This document shows, piece after piece, positions 22,966 through 34,534 of a stretch of 64,000 nucleotides of DNA. Position 1 is the stretch's first letter; each line of letters opens with the position of its first letter. The position numbers were made by a program, and so were the translations under genes. The stretch is from Taudactylus pleione. Its lineage: Eukaryota; Chordata; Amphibia; Anura; Myobatrachidae. The notes beneath the pieces were generated by a model, which ran no database searches, was not told the origin of the DNA, and saw nothing but the letters and a program-made list of their open reading frames with translations. The DNA lies in the NCBI GenBank assembly GCA_031769625.1, contig JAUIMM010000169.1, forward strand, positions 11,342,001 to 11,406,000, given 5' to 3'.

Positions 22966-24205
22966 TATTGGGAGGTTGCAAAATCTGGATGGTAGATGCG
23001 GAAATCAGGTATTAGTATGATAGATACAGTGGACAGTAAATGAGGATTGTTGTTTGCTTTCCATTCAAATAAAAATATACCAACAGACTACAATAAACTG
23101 AATCTGACAGTTTCTTTTCTCAGTAGCTGAGTTCTACTTATCAGTTTTGCACATTCAGATCCCAAAGCCATATCAGCAAGCACACTCTGCTGAAAGTTAC
23201 TGCATATACTCCCTATTTCATGCAGGGCTAGGGAGATAGCAGCAAAAAAAATCAATGGATTCTGGAAAATATACGTATGTTACAGGCTTTTCCAGCCAAG
23301 TAAGCCAACTGTTTCTGCATTGTCTTAAAATGTCTAGATAACAGTTTGTTATTGTAAAGTTGTGCACTTTGTGTAACATAAAGTATTATTTTCTCTGCTA
23401 ACATTATTGTAACTTAGTTATTTTGCTGACACCTCAAAATCCTTCTGACCAGGGTGAGTCACCTCTTTATCACTGTATCAGGCTGTCACACTTCTAATGT
23501 GTCTATTTCAATAACATTCTCAAAGGGGAAGATGCATTGTCCGTAATTATACCCACATTGCATGCATGGGTAAAATGCTGACTTTCACTTATATCCATAT
23601 GCTTGGTTTCATAGCCATCATCACTGTCAGAGCCCATTTGCAGCAGGCCTATTCTTGATCCAAGGGATCCATCTAAAAACAGGCAGATCTTTGTACTCAC
23701 AACTCCTCAAAGCCTGCAGTTCTGTCCACAATCCCTCTCTAAACTTGTATTATGTGCGAGCACCCCACAACCACCAAGTTACAACCCTTCATCCACAAGT
23801 GGACAGGCCTCACCCTTTGGGGCTGAGAGGGATGTGCCCAAACTCTCATATAAATTGCAGTGTAGAAATAAAGCTATCCAGCAGTTGTGGACTGCATGCA
23901 AAGCAGACAGTATTTACCCTTCATGCAAAATAATAAATTAAGCGTTGTGTTTCGGTCACGCCCCCCGACCGCAAGACGTCATGCCAAGGGGGCAGGGTCG
24001 CCAACGATGGTAAGAACAGCAGCACTGCAGGAATATCCGCAGGATGCTCCGGGGTGCTATAAAGGCTGCAAGTTGCATATCTGGAAAATCCAAAGGACCC
24101 TCCAGCAGCGTTGCAGCCGTTTCAGGCACCCTGCTAGGGACCATGGAACAGCCACAGTGCCACCCACAGAGCCCTGCACCTGGCACCACTCACACACCCC
24201 TAGTT
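22966..24205. other. Unassigned sequence
   Basis: No gene is recognised. The part to about 23940 is ordinary AT-rich DNA; from 23940 it becomes GC-rich and leads into the MITE at 24210. Confidence 0.35.
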
Positions 24206-24209
24206 CATA

Positions 24210-24548
24210 GTTGCCGACTTTCTGGCTGCTCCTTCCGGGAGGGAGCAGCCAGATCAGCAGGGCAGGGTGCGTGGCCAGGAAAAGAGGGTGTGGCGTGACA
24301 GGTGACTGCCGTTTGTGGGCATGATGGGGGCGGAGTCACACGATTGCATAATTTTGGCCCCGCCCCCGCTAAACAATGCCTATAATACAGGCATTGTGAA
24401 GCAGGGGGCGGGGCCAAATTGACGCGATTCAGCGTCAATCGTGTTACTGGTTTTACAGTTAAACATGGGGGGGTCAGGGGAGGCTTGCCTGCCTTTCCGG
24501 GGGGCCAATTATCAAGAGGCTCCCTACAGAACCGGGAGGGTAGGCAAC
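24210..24548. mobile_element. CTTGCCKAC-type MITE (about 340 bp)
   Basis: The ends gttgccgac and gtaggcaac enclose a ctccttccgggagggagc hairpin, ggcattgtgaagcaggggg and cgattcagcgtcaatcg. It is a nearly full-length copy. Confidence 0.75.
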
Positions 24549-24666
24549 CCTGCCCTAGTTACGGTCCTGAATAAATGATTTTGCACTCCTTGCATCACAT
24601 CTTGGTTTGTTCCAGATACATACTTGCTTTTTTGCTTTGATCTCACCTCAAAATCTGTCCCTCTAG

Positions 24667-25216
24667 GGGGGTCATTCAGACCCACTCGCAAGCGGCAGTA
24701 CGCTCGCAAATGGGTCAATGTTCCCCACTGTGCATGCGCACGACGGAGGGAGCTCCGTCGTGCGCATGCGCGAGACCCGGACTGCGACAGCCAAGCTGTC
24801 GCTCCGGGTCTCGCACCAAAGGGGGCGTGCTGTCGATGGTGACTGACAGCACGCCCCCTTTGGTGGGCGTGCCGGGGGCGTGCCTGCCAGACGGAGGCGT
24901 TCCCATGGGAACGCCTACCGTCTGAAGCCGGCCCCACTGACATCACTAGTGATGTCAGTGGGAGTGATTTTGGCTCTGATAGAGCCAAAATCACTCCAGG
25001 GCTTGTGGCTGGGAAACCCTAACGCAGGGTTTCCGTCGCAAGTCCGATGGTCGCGATGGTCAAGACCATCGCGACCATCTTTTTGCACGCTCGTATATGC
25101 TGTGGGTGGTGACCCACAGCTATACGAGCGTCCAGGAGGACGCTCCATTTTAATGGAGAAGGGCCCTGATTCAGAGCGAGCGCTCTGGTCAGAGTGTCCG
25201 GCTCTGAATCAGGCCC
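24667..25216. mobile_element. GGGCCTGATTCAG-family MITE, subfamily B: chain of hairpins (550 bp)
   Basis: The TIR-like ends gggggtcattcag and ctgaatcaggccc are flanked by TAG (24664-24666 and 25217-25219). The interior is almost completely filled by consecutive palindromes. They include a 17-bp stem at 24732-24769, a ggcgttcccatgggaacgcc hairpin near 24897-24916, a perfect 30-bp palindrome at 24933-24962, a gattttggctc hairpin at about 24964-24994, and a 34-bp hairpin at 25046-25079 (16-bp stem, 2-nt loop). A ctgtgggt hairpin lies at about 25087-25132. It has no coding content. Confidence 0.88.
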
Positions 25217-25536
25217 TAGGTTTGTACCAGTAACACTCTCCAATTGATAGCAATCAGTAGGCTCAGGTGTTGTTTTCTAGGGAACTCCTGCAATGCAGTC
25301 TGGTAAAGTTTACAAAAACACCCATAAGACCATTCAAGATCTGATATTATGGGGTCTATTCAACATCACTTAATTTCTACAAAAGCAGGTGAAAATACAC
25401 ATTTTCACCTGCAATAGTAGAAATGAAGTTTTCGGCCATTTATCAAGAAGGTAAAGCAGAAGATATCCAAGATATCTCCTACTTTACCTTCCTCTTGCGG
25501 AATGGCCCACTGTCCCCATACCAGTATAGGGATAGA

Positions 25537-26523
25537 GAGCCTGATTCAGCAAGGATCGCAGTTGCTAATACGCACGCAATTGGCAAATTATTTTGCACTG
25601 CGCATGAGTATGCATCGCAGTGCGCGTGCACGAAGCAGATGCTGTGACCGGGACTGCGATAGCAGAGGCTAAGCAGACCCATTGCAGAGTGACTGACAGG
25701 AAGTGCCGTTTGTGTGTGGTGATGTGGGGCTGGTTGTGGGAAAGCAGGCGTGCCAGTGCATCTCAACGCCATTTCAGGAGCGTGCATGAATTATCCACTG
25801 CACTGCCATACGCAGTGTGAGGACATAGGGCCTGATTCAGACCCGCTTGCAAGCGCTATGCACTCGCAAGCGGGTCGACGGTGGGGCAATACGCGTGCGC
25901 AAGCACAGGAGCGAGAGAGAAATTCTCTCGCTCCGGGGCTCGCTACAAATGGGGCGGCTGCCGATGTTGATCGACAGCTTGCCCTGTTTTGTAGGCAGGG
26001 TGGCTGAACAAACGAAGGCATTCCTGAAGGAATACCTGTCATGTGTGGGCGGCCCTACTGACATCACGAGTGATGTCAGTAGTGAGCTTCTGGCTCTATT
26101 ACCACAAGGGTCTCCTCGCAAGCCCGATGGTTGCGACCATCATCTGGCCGCTCGCTAAAGCTGTGGGTGGCCACCCACAGCTTAGCGAGTGGCCAGAAGG
26201 CCGGACTCCAAAAAAAACCAAAACCGCCCATTAGACCTGCGAGCTGCCTCCGGCAGCGAGTGGGCCTGAATCAGGGCCATAGTGTGCAAGGCTGTTAGCA
26301 ATTTCTGAGTAAGGTCAGGGCTTGTGCAAGTGTGCCTATGGGTCTAATGGTACTCGATAGTACCAATGGTTTCGCTATTCTGCTAAGTATTTAGGATGTG
26401 CATATAGTAAAGTGGACTTCTTTATGTAGTGCTGAGTTTGCAGTGTGATTGCAGTGCAGTGCCTTGCTATGGCAGTTGAACTTCGTGCGTATGCAGCTTT
26501 GCGATCCGTAGTGAATCAGGCCC
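25537..26523. mobile_element. GGGCCTGATTCAG-family MITE, subfamily C, middle layer
   Basis: It starts gagcctgattcagcaaggat and ends gtgaatcaggccc, with AGA at 25534-25536 and 26524-26526. It has the subfamily C interior (gcagttgctaatacgcac). It is split by 25828-26278. Confidence 0.82.
25828..26278. mobile_element. GGGCCTGATTCAG-family MITE, subfamily B, inner layer
   Basis: The ends gggcctgattcagacccg and gcctgaatcagggcc are flanked by ATA (25825-25827 and 26279-26281). The hairpin chain is present but shortened: gatggttgcgaccatc replaces the 34-bp palindrome, and actgacatcacgagtgatgt is kept. Confidence 0.82.
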
Positions 26524-26939
26524 AGAATTCATGAAGCTCCAAAAGTGCGGGAGCAGTCGCCATCTTCAGATGGCGAGTGCTTCTGCTCCGGGCTTGCAAC
26601 CTGCTCCTTCCCTATGGCAAAGACCGGATCCCCTACGCACCTTGTCCGGCTCCTTCTGCTGGATGTCGGGGCTCTTGTGCTCATGCGTGACCTGTAGGCC
26701 ATACATGCGCACTTGTGTCACTGGTCTGAAAGGAGCAGTGAAGCCGCTCGTGGGAACGGCTGATTTTTGAATCAGCTGTCTCCGTACCAGAGCAATGATG
26801 AATTGCTCCGGCGTCCACGGCAAGTTAGAATGATAATTATAGGGGTTCGATAATTAGCATCATGAATAGACCCCTATAGGTGCAATGGCTGCATGCTAAG
26901 TGTTACTGGAGGGCCAGTCAGGACTCTAGAGAGCAGTGC

Positions 26940-27510
26940 CGGGCCTGGCTACTGTAGGGGCCATGGCCTAATTGTGCAGTGTGGCCAGGTCTCTACAAAC
27001 AAAATAAGTATTATAAAATATTAATTGTGGCGGCACTGCACACCACACAGGGGGCCAGGGGCAGATCCAGGGAGTGGGGACAGGGGAGCTGAGAGGGGGG
27101 GGGAGAAGATACTAATTATCTGGGCCCGGGCTTGTTGGGGGGGTCCGATGCCGCTCCCCTCCCTCTTACCTGTCAGTAGCCCAGCACACGCTGAGAAGCA
27201 GCAGTTTTCTCTCCTCTGCCTGTGGGGGAGAGCGACCACACTGATTGCACCCTCCTGGATTTGCGCCGGGCTGAGGGTCTGACAGTGGCCACGCCTCCCG
27301 TGATAGGCCATGTCCCCTTCCCCCAGGCCAGCTCTATGGCCCTGAGTGGGGGGGATGAGTATTACAGCAGCCTCCCTGGAACCACAGCACACCAGCACAC
27401 CAGCACACAGCAGCATGTGCTGGGCTGGGGTGAGAGGCTGCTGCCGCTGACAGGTAAGGGGGATGGGGGGCGGTGGACTTGGGCCCCTCCAACAAGCCCG
27501 GGTATTTAGT
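26940..27510. mobile_element. GC-rich repeat with CCCGGGCTTGTTGG ends, unclassified
   Basis: Inverted words cccgggcttgttgg (27126) and ccaacaagcccggg (27489) bracket a segment related to 50530-50710 (ctccctcttac, cagcccag.acacgctg, ctgattgcaccc). The ends and class are uncertain. Frames on both strands here are probably repeat artefacts. Confidence 0.4.
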
Positions 27511-27931
27511 ACCTGGCTCTTTGTCTTAAGTTGTGTTAAACTTCTTTATAAACCCCATCCTATGTTCTGTTATGAAGAGGCATATTTACTCATTATCATG
27601 TTTGAGACCTGATAATTATAAATTCTTATCGCTGCTAAAAACAACGTATACATTACCCAAATGTACTGTTCATCACATGGAGACGTTGGCAGCGGGGACC
27701 AAACTCCAGAATGCGAAGCTTGGCAAATCTGACAGCTTTGCATCTCCCATAGAAACCTACTGACAGAAATAGCGGGACCAAGGCAGATTTGGACATTTCT
27801 GCTACAGGCCCTCCTTTATACTTTCAGGTTTTTTCGGAGGCTATGGCGCAAATATTATTGGATAAGTAGGCCCCCGAACTGTTCACCGGTTCTGGTCACA
27901 GTAAATTGGATCACACAACCTTCCCTATATG

Positions 27932-28578
27932 CAGTGGCAGATCTCGGGGGGGGGGGGGGGGGCGATTGGAGCGGTCCCCCTAGCACAGTCTGTCCTTCTC
28001 ATCTCCTTCCACCGCATTACTGTGTGTGCCCTCCCCCTCCCCTTATCCTCATTCAGCCTGTACTGTGATGGGAGCTGTTATGTAAGCACACCGCTTCCCC
28101 TTCTGGGGGGAGGTGTATTGACAGGCTGTCACGGGGATCCGCTCACCCTACTGCCACTGCAGAACTGACCAGAGGCGGTCATCCCTGCACAGTAGCGCTT
28201 TCTTGCGCTACTGACACTGTGCAGGCAGATGGTACAGCCTCCGTCCTACCCCGCCTCAGCGCGGAGGGAGGGGGAGCAGGGAGAAGGCTTCTTCTGCTGC
28301 CCTCGGACAGAGAGAGGGGGGGAGCAGGGAAATGGCTGGGGGAGGGGGGAGCAAGGAGATGTCTGCTGGTGCTAAAACTGTATTCACACATAAACATAGA
28401 ATAAACAGAGAATACATAAACATATATAAATTGAAACAATCTGGCCACAAAAAAAAAAACCCTGTGAAGGAAGGAGTTGAGACCAGAAAGGGGAGGTGCC
28501 AGTACAGGAAAGGGGAGGAGTCAGAATTAATTAAATCACCCCCCCCTTCCCTAAATGAACAGTCTAGATCCGCCCCTG
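27932..28578. mobile_element. hAT-type MITE, TIR CAGTGGCAGATC (647 bp)
   Basis: The left end cagtggcagatct and the right end agatccgcccctg are inverted, with the perfect 8-bp duplication cctatatg at 27924-27931 and 28579-28586. It contains GC-rich low-complexity sequence and no transposase. A frame of about 195 codons runs across its right end and is not a gene. Confidence 0.9.
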
Positions 28579-28586
28579 CCTATATG

Positions 28587-29635
28587 TTCATGATTGCACC
28601 AAGAAGCGTAGTCTGCATCCATCAGGACATTATATACCCATCACCTTTCCTAATAGGGTTTCACTTTAAGATTGAGAAAAAGGGAAAAAGGTTCTGTGTT
28701 CAAATTAGAAGCAAAATAGCTAAAGCCCCATTAATTAGCATGGATGTAATTATAATATTGGCAGGAGCACAGCTACAAGTCATTTTTTACTGGGGGGATA
28801 TTAATTTGAATAATAATAAAAATAGACAGGAAACACAATATCTGTATATTTTATTTGAAAACACTTGGCTAGCTACAAAAATAGTTCCCATCTGTAACAA
28901 GTCAGTTCCCTGTCATTGAAGGGACCACAACCTATAATTAGCTGCCTTATGATGATACATGATTTTGTTTACTTGTTTTATACAATTCAGTCAAATGTAA
29001 TTTACATTTAGATGTGGCTGTTAAAGTTTATATACAAACCTACCATCTCCCCTTTATCATTAATGTAGTGTTATTTTGACTAAACATGAACAAGTCTCAG
29101 AGACACTCAGGAAATAGGCCAGTGACATGAAAGAAATTCATAGTTCTTAAACATCATTGTTACAGGAATGAAAACCAGCATCTGGATCTTCAAAGAACAG
29201 GGCTTCCTGCTCTTCAAGTGATGTTTATGTAGAACTAGGAGTAGATGAAGGCAAGAAGAGCATAAAGTACATGCAGTGTACTGCTACACACAACCGGTAA
29301 CAATCTGCAGCAGGTAGTGTATAGTGCAGTGTACATCACCACAGTACAGATACTTACATGGGGTGCTCCAGTCCATTCACCACTAAGCACTGCACACTCA
29401 TACTTCTTACTCATGTTTTTATTTTACTTTGGAATTGAGCAACATAATTATATATGAATGTTAAAATCCTATTAGGAAAGCTCGGCATGCAGCCAGCAGA
29501 AGAGTAAGGAATATTTTCAGACACACTTCAATATCTGCAAACAGTATCAGCTATTTTCCTTATACTGCAGTGTACGTGGATCCAAATTAAACCAAATGAC
29601 CATTAATTATCAAATCCTAATAACCTCTATCGGAC
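28587..29635. other. Unassigned AT-rich sequence
   Basis: No gene is recognised. An ordinary AT-rich stretch without defined mobile element ends. Confidence 0.35.
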
Positions 29636-29639
29636 ATGT

Positions 29640-31063
29640 TGGTAAAAGGGGGCGTGCTGTCGATGTTGAGTGACAGCACGCCCCCTTCGGTGGGTGGGCC
29701 GGGGGGTGGCTGCCCAGACGGAGGCGTTCCCATGAGAACGCCTACCATTTGGGGCGGCCCCACTGACATCACAAGTGATGTCAGTAGGAGAGCTTTCGGC
29801 TCTAGAGCCGAAAGCTCTCTGGGGCTTGCAGCCACGAGACCCTACCTCAAGGGTCTTGTCGCAAGCACGATGGTCGCGATGGTCTTGACCATTGCGACCA
29901 TCATCCTGGCCGCTCGCATTAGCTGTGAGTGGGAACCCACAGCAATGCGAGCGGCCAGGAGGCCGCTCCATAAAAAAAAAAAGACACCCTCATTCAGAGG
30001 CGGTCGCAAGAAGCGATCGGTCTCTCTGAATGAGGGCGGCCTCTTCTTTTTTTTAGTGCAGCCTCCTGGTCGCTAGCTAAGCTGTGGGTTACCACCCACA
30101 GCTTAGCGACCGACCAGGGTGATGGACGCGATGGTCAAGACCATCGCGACCATCGGGGGTTGCGACGATACCCTAAGGTTAGGTCTCAGCAGCCGCAAAC
30201 CCCAGGGAGCTTCCTGCTCTGATCGAGTAGGAAGCTCCCCACTGACATCAATGCTGATGTCAGTGCGGCCGCCCATAAAACGGCAGGCGTTCACTTGGGA
30301 ACGCCCGCCCCGCCTACAGAATGGGTCGAGCTGTCGATCAACATCGACAGCCGTCCCTTTTGTAGTGAGCTCCGGAGCGAGAGAGTTTCTCTCTCGCTCC
30401 GGGGACCATCGACCCGGTTGCGAGTGCTTAGCGCTTGCGACCGGGTCTGTGGACCTCATTCAGAGTCGGTCGTTGCGGGCGCACGGTCGTAAGGGAACAG
30501 GAGCCGGATATGCAAATGATGCACTCGCAAGTTGCCTCCTTAAGATCGGATCGTTAGCTGGCCGACAAAGGGGAGGATGCGGCCGTAAGACAAAAAATAT
30601 GCCCCCTTCTCGTACGCATTAAACGTCATCTCCGGCCATATAAGGATTAATCGAGACCATCGGTAACCATCGGAACTGGTCGCAGAGCTTAAGGTTGACC
30701 ATACCCTCTCTTAAGCACTACGATCAGGTCAGTGTACAAACCACCCATGTCACGTGTGCCATGACACTACTTTGTTAATTATGCACTCCCATAAAACGCC
30801 GTTCGCATAATTAGGCACGCCTGCGTTCGGATCTCCACTCCCCCATTTTCGAGCACCTTCCCCTGTTACCACCCACAAACGCCTCATTCTGTCACTCAAA
30901 CTACCGACCTGGCTGTGTTCAAGGAGAGAGAAATTTCTGATCGTAGCCGCTAGTTTGCGCACGCGTATTGCGAACTTTACGCATGTGCAGTTTAGCGAAC
31001 ATCGGTGGCGTATGACCGTGCGGCCGCAACGACCGACTCTGAATGAGGTCCTGAATGAGGTCC
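29640..31063. mobile_element. Two subfamily B hairpin-chain MITEs in inverted arrangement
   Basis: The left unit (29640 to about 30035) reads in one direction and the right unit (about 30035 to 31063) in the other. Both carry the 34-bp palindrome (29869-29902 and 30121-30154), a ctgacatca palindrome and a ctgtgggt hairpin. The two meet at a ctctctgaatgaggg end near 30012-30030. The right unit's terminal TIR is split by the element at 30451-31051. The left outer end is truncated near 29636. Confidence 0.7.
30451..31051. mobile_element. GGGCCTGATTCAG-family MITE, subfamily A, inserted in a relative's TIR
   Basis: Ends ggacctcattcagagtcgg and ccgactctgaatgaggtcc. The left flank is TGT (30448-30450) and the right flank TGA (31052-31054). 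Removing it rebuilds gggtctgaatgaggtcc, the end of the 30035-31063 copy, so it landed at the TGA within that TIR. Confidence 0.78.
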
Positions 31064-31339
31064 TTAAACACTGGGTGACCTACTATTGGTACAGGGAATG
31101 TGCCCACCACATGGCCCTGGGTTGATAGGTGCCCAACAATGTCAGCTTTCCCTTACCTCCAAGACCATGCTCACCACTCCTAAGCTTCCGCAGCACTTCA
31201 TGGGGTCCTCTGAGTCCCCTACTGGGCAGCCACGAGAAGTGGCTGCAATCTTTGGCCCATGCATGGGGCCCTTTGATGTATTGTTCTGCACTTGGCCATA
31301 AATTAATCTCTTGTAATATAGTCTTAAGATGGGTACACA

Positions 31340-31728
31340 CAGGGGCGTATCTATAATGGGTGCAGGGCACACGGGTCCCTGGGTCCAGGGGGGCCCCGCA
31401 CCGCACACCCTGCACCCATAGTATTACTTACCTCTCCGGAGTCCCACGTTGACGCGGGGGTCTGGTACTGTAAAAACAACTGGAAAATGGCCGCCGCGGC
31501 CATATTCCTGTCATTTGCGCATGCGCAGTACAGGGAAAATGGCCACCGTGGCCATTTTCCCGGTGACCTGCGCATACTCTATAGACTCTGGGTGCTCTCT
31601 AGTGTCCAGAGTCTATAACTACGGTGATGGCTGTGCACAGCTTAGTGCGCTGCCGGCCGCTGGACAGAGAGGAGGGGGCCCGTGTCGGAGACTGCACACA
31701 GACCCCCTCCTCTATAGAAATGCCCCGG
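31340..31728. mobile_element. hAT-type MITE, TIR CAGGGGCGTATCT
   Basis: It begins caggggcgtatctataatgg and ends tagaaatgccccgg. The perfect 8-bp duplication ggtacaca lies at 31332-31339 and 31729-31736. The interior has gactctgg and aatggcc hairpins. The host is another MITE that starts about gggtacacaca. Confidence 0.85.
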
Positions 31729-31980
31729 GGTACACATCTAAAAGATATATCTGCAGATCGATTGATCTGTAGAATTATCTGCAAATGATGGTGGTTCATA
31801 CACACTGAACAACCATCATCTGTCATCTGGTCGTGGATCCCACTGGCCGGGGGTCGCATCGCGTCCCCCTTACCGCAGCCACTGCTGCAAGTGTGTGAGC
31901 AGTCGGCTGACCGCCCATACATACAGCACGATGGGCAGATACTGTATATCTACCATTGGCAGATATCGGTGAACGACATA

Positions 31981-32578
31981 GGCCCTCATTCAGAGCCACT
32001 CGCTAGCGGCAGTACGCTCGTTCCGAGCGATGTTCGCTCATCTGCGCATGCGTACGGATCGTTATACGCATGCGCGAACCAGTCAGTGCGGCCGAAATTC
32101 ATGTGCTCGCAATATAGCGAATGCCTGCTATTTTGAGTGACAGAATGAGGCGTATGTGGGTGGTAACAGGGGAAGGTGCTTGAAAATGGGGAGTGGAGAT
32201 CCGAACGCAGGCGTGCTTAAAGGTCAAAACGGGCGTTTTAAGGGAGTGCATAATTAATCCAGCAGCGTCATTGACCACGTCACTTGGTTTTTATTAACTC
32301 AGAACTGCTCGCAAAATAGTGGTTGAAAAACCAACCACAAGAATAGCGAGCAGTTCATACGCTGGTCGATGTACTCGATTAATCTAATAAATAGCGGACA
32401 TGACGTATGGTGCGAGCGGCCAGGGGGCGTTTTTAACAAATAAACGAGCGTATGTTTTGCTCGCTCGTTCAGACTTAGAGGTGTGAACAGACTGCAATTT
32501 GCGAACGGATCATTTGAATAGCCACCCCTTGTTTTTGAACGAACGACCGCAAATAGCGAACGGGTCTGAATCAGGCCC
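31981..32578. mobile_element. GGGCCTGATTCAG-family MITE, subfamily A
   Basis: The ends ggccctcattcagagcc and gggtctgaatcaggccc are flanked by ATA (31978-31980 and 32579-32581). It contains the subfamily A blocks, including gtgggtggtaacaggggaag. It is inserted in a gtacacac-type MITE remnant spanning about 31320-32610. Confidence 0.85.
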
Positions 32579-32581
32579 ATA

Positions 32582-33204
32582 GTTCACAGACATATCGCTG
32601 GTACACACTGGCCGGCGGGCACACAATATTTTGGCTGATCAATTGAGCAAATGCTAAAGTCGCATTACTCTATTAGTAGACAAGTGTTACATACACAACA
32701 GAGAGATGTCTTGACAGCTATTAATAAAATTTTAATTTCCATATAAAATGTAATTAAATACAAATAAAATTAAATGAAAGGAAAATAAATTAAATGAAGT
32801 AAAATTACTTAAAAGCATCTGCTGTTTTCACATTTAAAAATCCAATGGCAATCTTCTTTTCTAAAGTAGACCAAATAGAGATGTCAATGAAGTAATGTGA
32901 ATAAACATCCATGACTTCACATAATATAGTCGTAATGATAATGAATTCAATACTAATTAGCTGGAGGGGTCAATCAGAAGTGGCTAAATACACGCGCTGA
33001 TCATCATCCTCAGGACCCGCAAGGGAAATGCTCCCTGACTCGTCAATTTATGTCATATTATTTCTTTGTTATCTGTTTAGATCAGTGTTATCGGCACACA
33101 TTCCTTTATTGCAAAGTTGTACTTTCAAGTATTTAAAGGAGATTGAAACTACTGTCTACACTGCACTAATAATTTTCCTCAAGACTCCAGTTTGATACTA
33201 CCCT
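32582..33204. other. Unassigned AT-rich sequence
   Basis: No gene is recognised. The first 30 bp belong to the split MITE; the rest is AT-rich. Confidence 0.35.
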
Positions 33205-33207
33205 TAA

Positions 33208-33562
33208 GGTGCTTACACACTGGGCGATAAAGTGGACGACTGAACGATAACGATATCGTTATCGTTCAGTCGTCCACCTTATCGTCCATTTTTAACCCCA
33301 AAAAGATGAACGATAACGACGACGCGCGTTCCCGCGGGTCGCTCGTCATTATCGTTCAACGTGCTGACATGCAGGCCAACCTGACGATCTCGTCAGGTTG
33401 CTGCATGTCAGGAAATGGGGGAGAGAGCCCGGTGCTGAACGATATCGTTAATGATATCGTTCAGCGGCTGTGCTTAATGTCATGAACGACATTGAGCACA
33501 GCCTGCCGGGGACACACTAGACGATATCGCTCAGGGAGCATATCGTCTAGTGTGTATGCACC
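33208..33562. mobile_element. Hairpin-chain MITE, TIR GGTGCTTACACAC
   Basis: Ends ggtgcttacacactgg and agtgtgtatgcacc are bordered by TAA and ATA, so the duplication is TA-like but unresolved. The body is a chain of hairpins. There is a near-perfect 60-bp palindrome at 33225-33284 with one mismatch, a ctgacatgcag hairpin near 33362-33410, a gaacgatatcg hairpin at about 33435-33463, and a gtgctcaatgtc-type hairpin near 33467-33501. Confidence 0.8.
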
Positions 33563-33659
33563 ATAACAGTAGGCTTATCATGGTATTTAACTTCAGGTTC
33601 ATACATTTATTTGTGTGGCCCCAATCCATAAAGCGATATATGATGGTCACTGCGAGCAA

Positions 33660-33755
33660 GATGGGACTTCCACACTATGCAGTCACTGTGTAGGGCATGC
33701 TGGGCTGTGTAGTTCAACAGCAGCTGGAGGGCCGCTTATTGCCCACCCTTGATTT
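33660..33755. mobile_element. Half copy of the GTTTGACACCCCTG-type MITE
   Basis: Matches one arm of the element at 40578-40742 (gcatgctgggctgtgtag and cagctggagggcc). The other arm is missing or diverged. Confidence 0.5.
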
Positions 33756-34530
33756 AGAACCTATAGTGCCATGTGAAGGTTACTGGGCTCACTGAAACAG
33801 CACACCAAGGTAGGATTTCTGCTGCTAACATGACTATCTACAGGACCGTATGTATGCCACATAACTAGCATGGCCACGCTAATTGTATCTGAATTTATTG
33901 GTTACATAAAGACACAATTACAACCTTTCATAATAACATCTTCATGTTTTAGTGCTGGGACGCCAGCAATTTCATATGAATCCATTTATAGGACACTAGA
34001 TTGTGGATTCAATCAAGCTGCTACTTTGTATAATTTTTATTTTTAAATGAGTTATATCAGTTACACAGTTACGCAATATCAGTCAAGTGTAATATTAGAT
34101 TAACTATATCAGATTATGCTATTATTCTCTGTTTTCAAATTTTTTCATGTTTCATGATTGTATATTAAATTAAGACTTTTTATGTTTAAAGAAGCCTCCT
34201 GTGCATTTCATTAGAGAGCAAATATTATTCATCACTCTATATAGATATTTGTTATTTACCTCCACCTTGCGCAGTAACCACATTTTGTTTGGTTGTTCGC
34301 ATTAATTTATTTGGTCCTAACTAGACCAAGATTGTTACTAGCTAGCAGGTGGTATTCATACGTGTATAAATTAAATTCTAGTAAGCGCCGGGTATTGTAG
34401 TTTTTAAAAGTACAAAACAATTCTTTTTATATATTCCAAGCTCTGATAATTGGGCAGGCCCTTGCCAGCACTGCCTGCTGATTGAGCAGCCACGAGCCCT
34501 GGGCACATGCGGATTTGACAGCACAGACAG
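33756..34530. other. Unassigned AT-rich sequence
   Basis: No gene or defined element is recognised. Confidence 0.35.
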
Positions 34531-34534
34531 TGTA

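Larger units (their letters stand above)
25351..26874. mobile_element. GGGGTCTATTCA MITE, outer layer of a triple nest
   Basis: Ends ggggtctattcaacatcac and gcatcatgaatagacccc are flanked by TAT (25348-25350 and 26875-26877). The element contains hairpins such as gcaggtgaaaatacacattt and its inverse. It is split by the element at 25537-26523. Confidence 0.8.

Noticed and set aside
24732..24769. Strong stem, considered as a terminator or a microRNA gene
   Set aside because: It is one of many stems in a repeated MITE. Rho-independent termination does not apply here, and the sequence alone cannot show a small RNA.
28332..28919. 195-codon open frame on the plus strand
   Set aside because: It crosses the right end of the hAT-type MITE at 28578 into unrelated AT-rich DNA and is lysine/isoleucine-rich without a domain.
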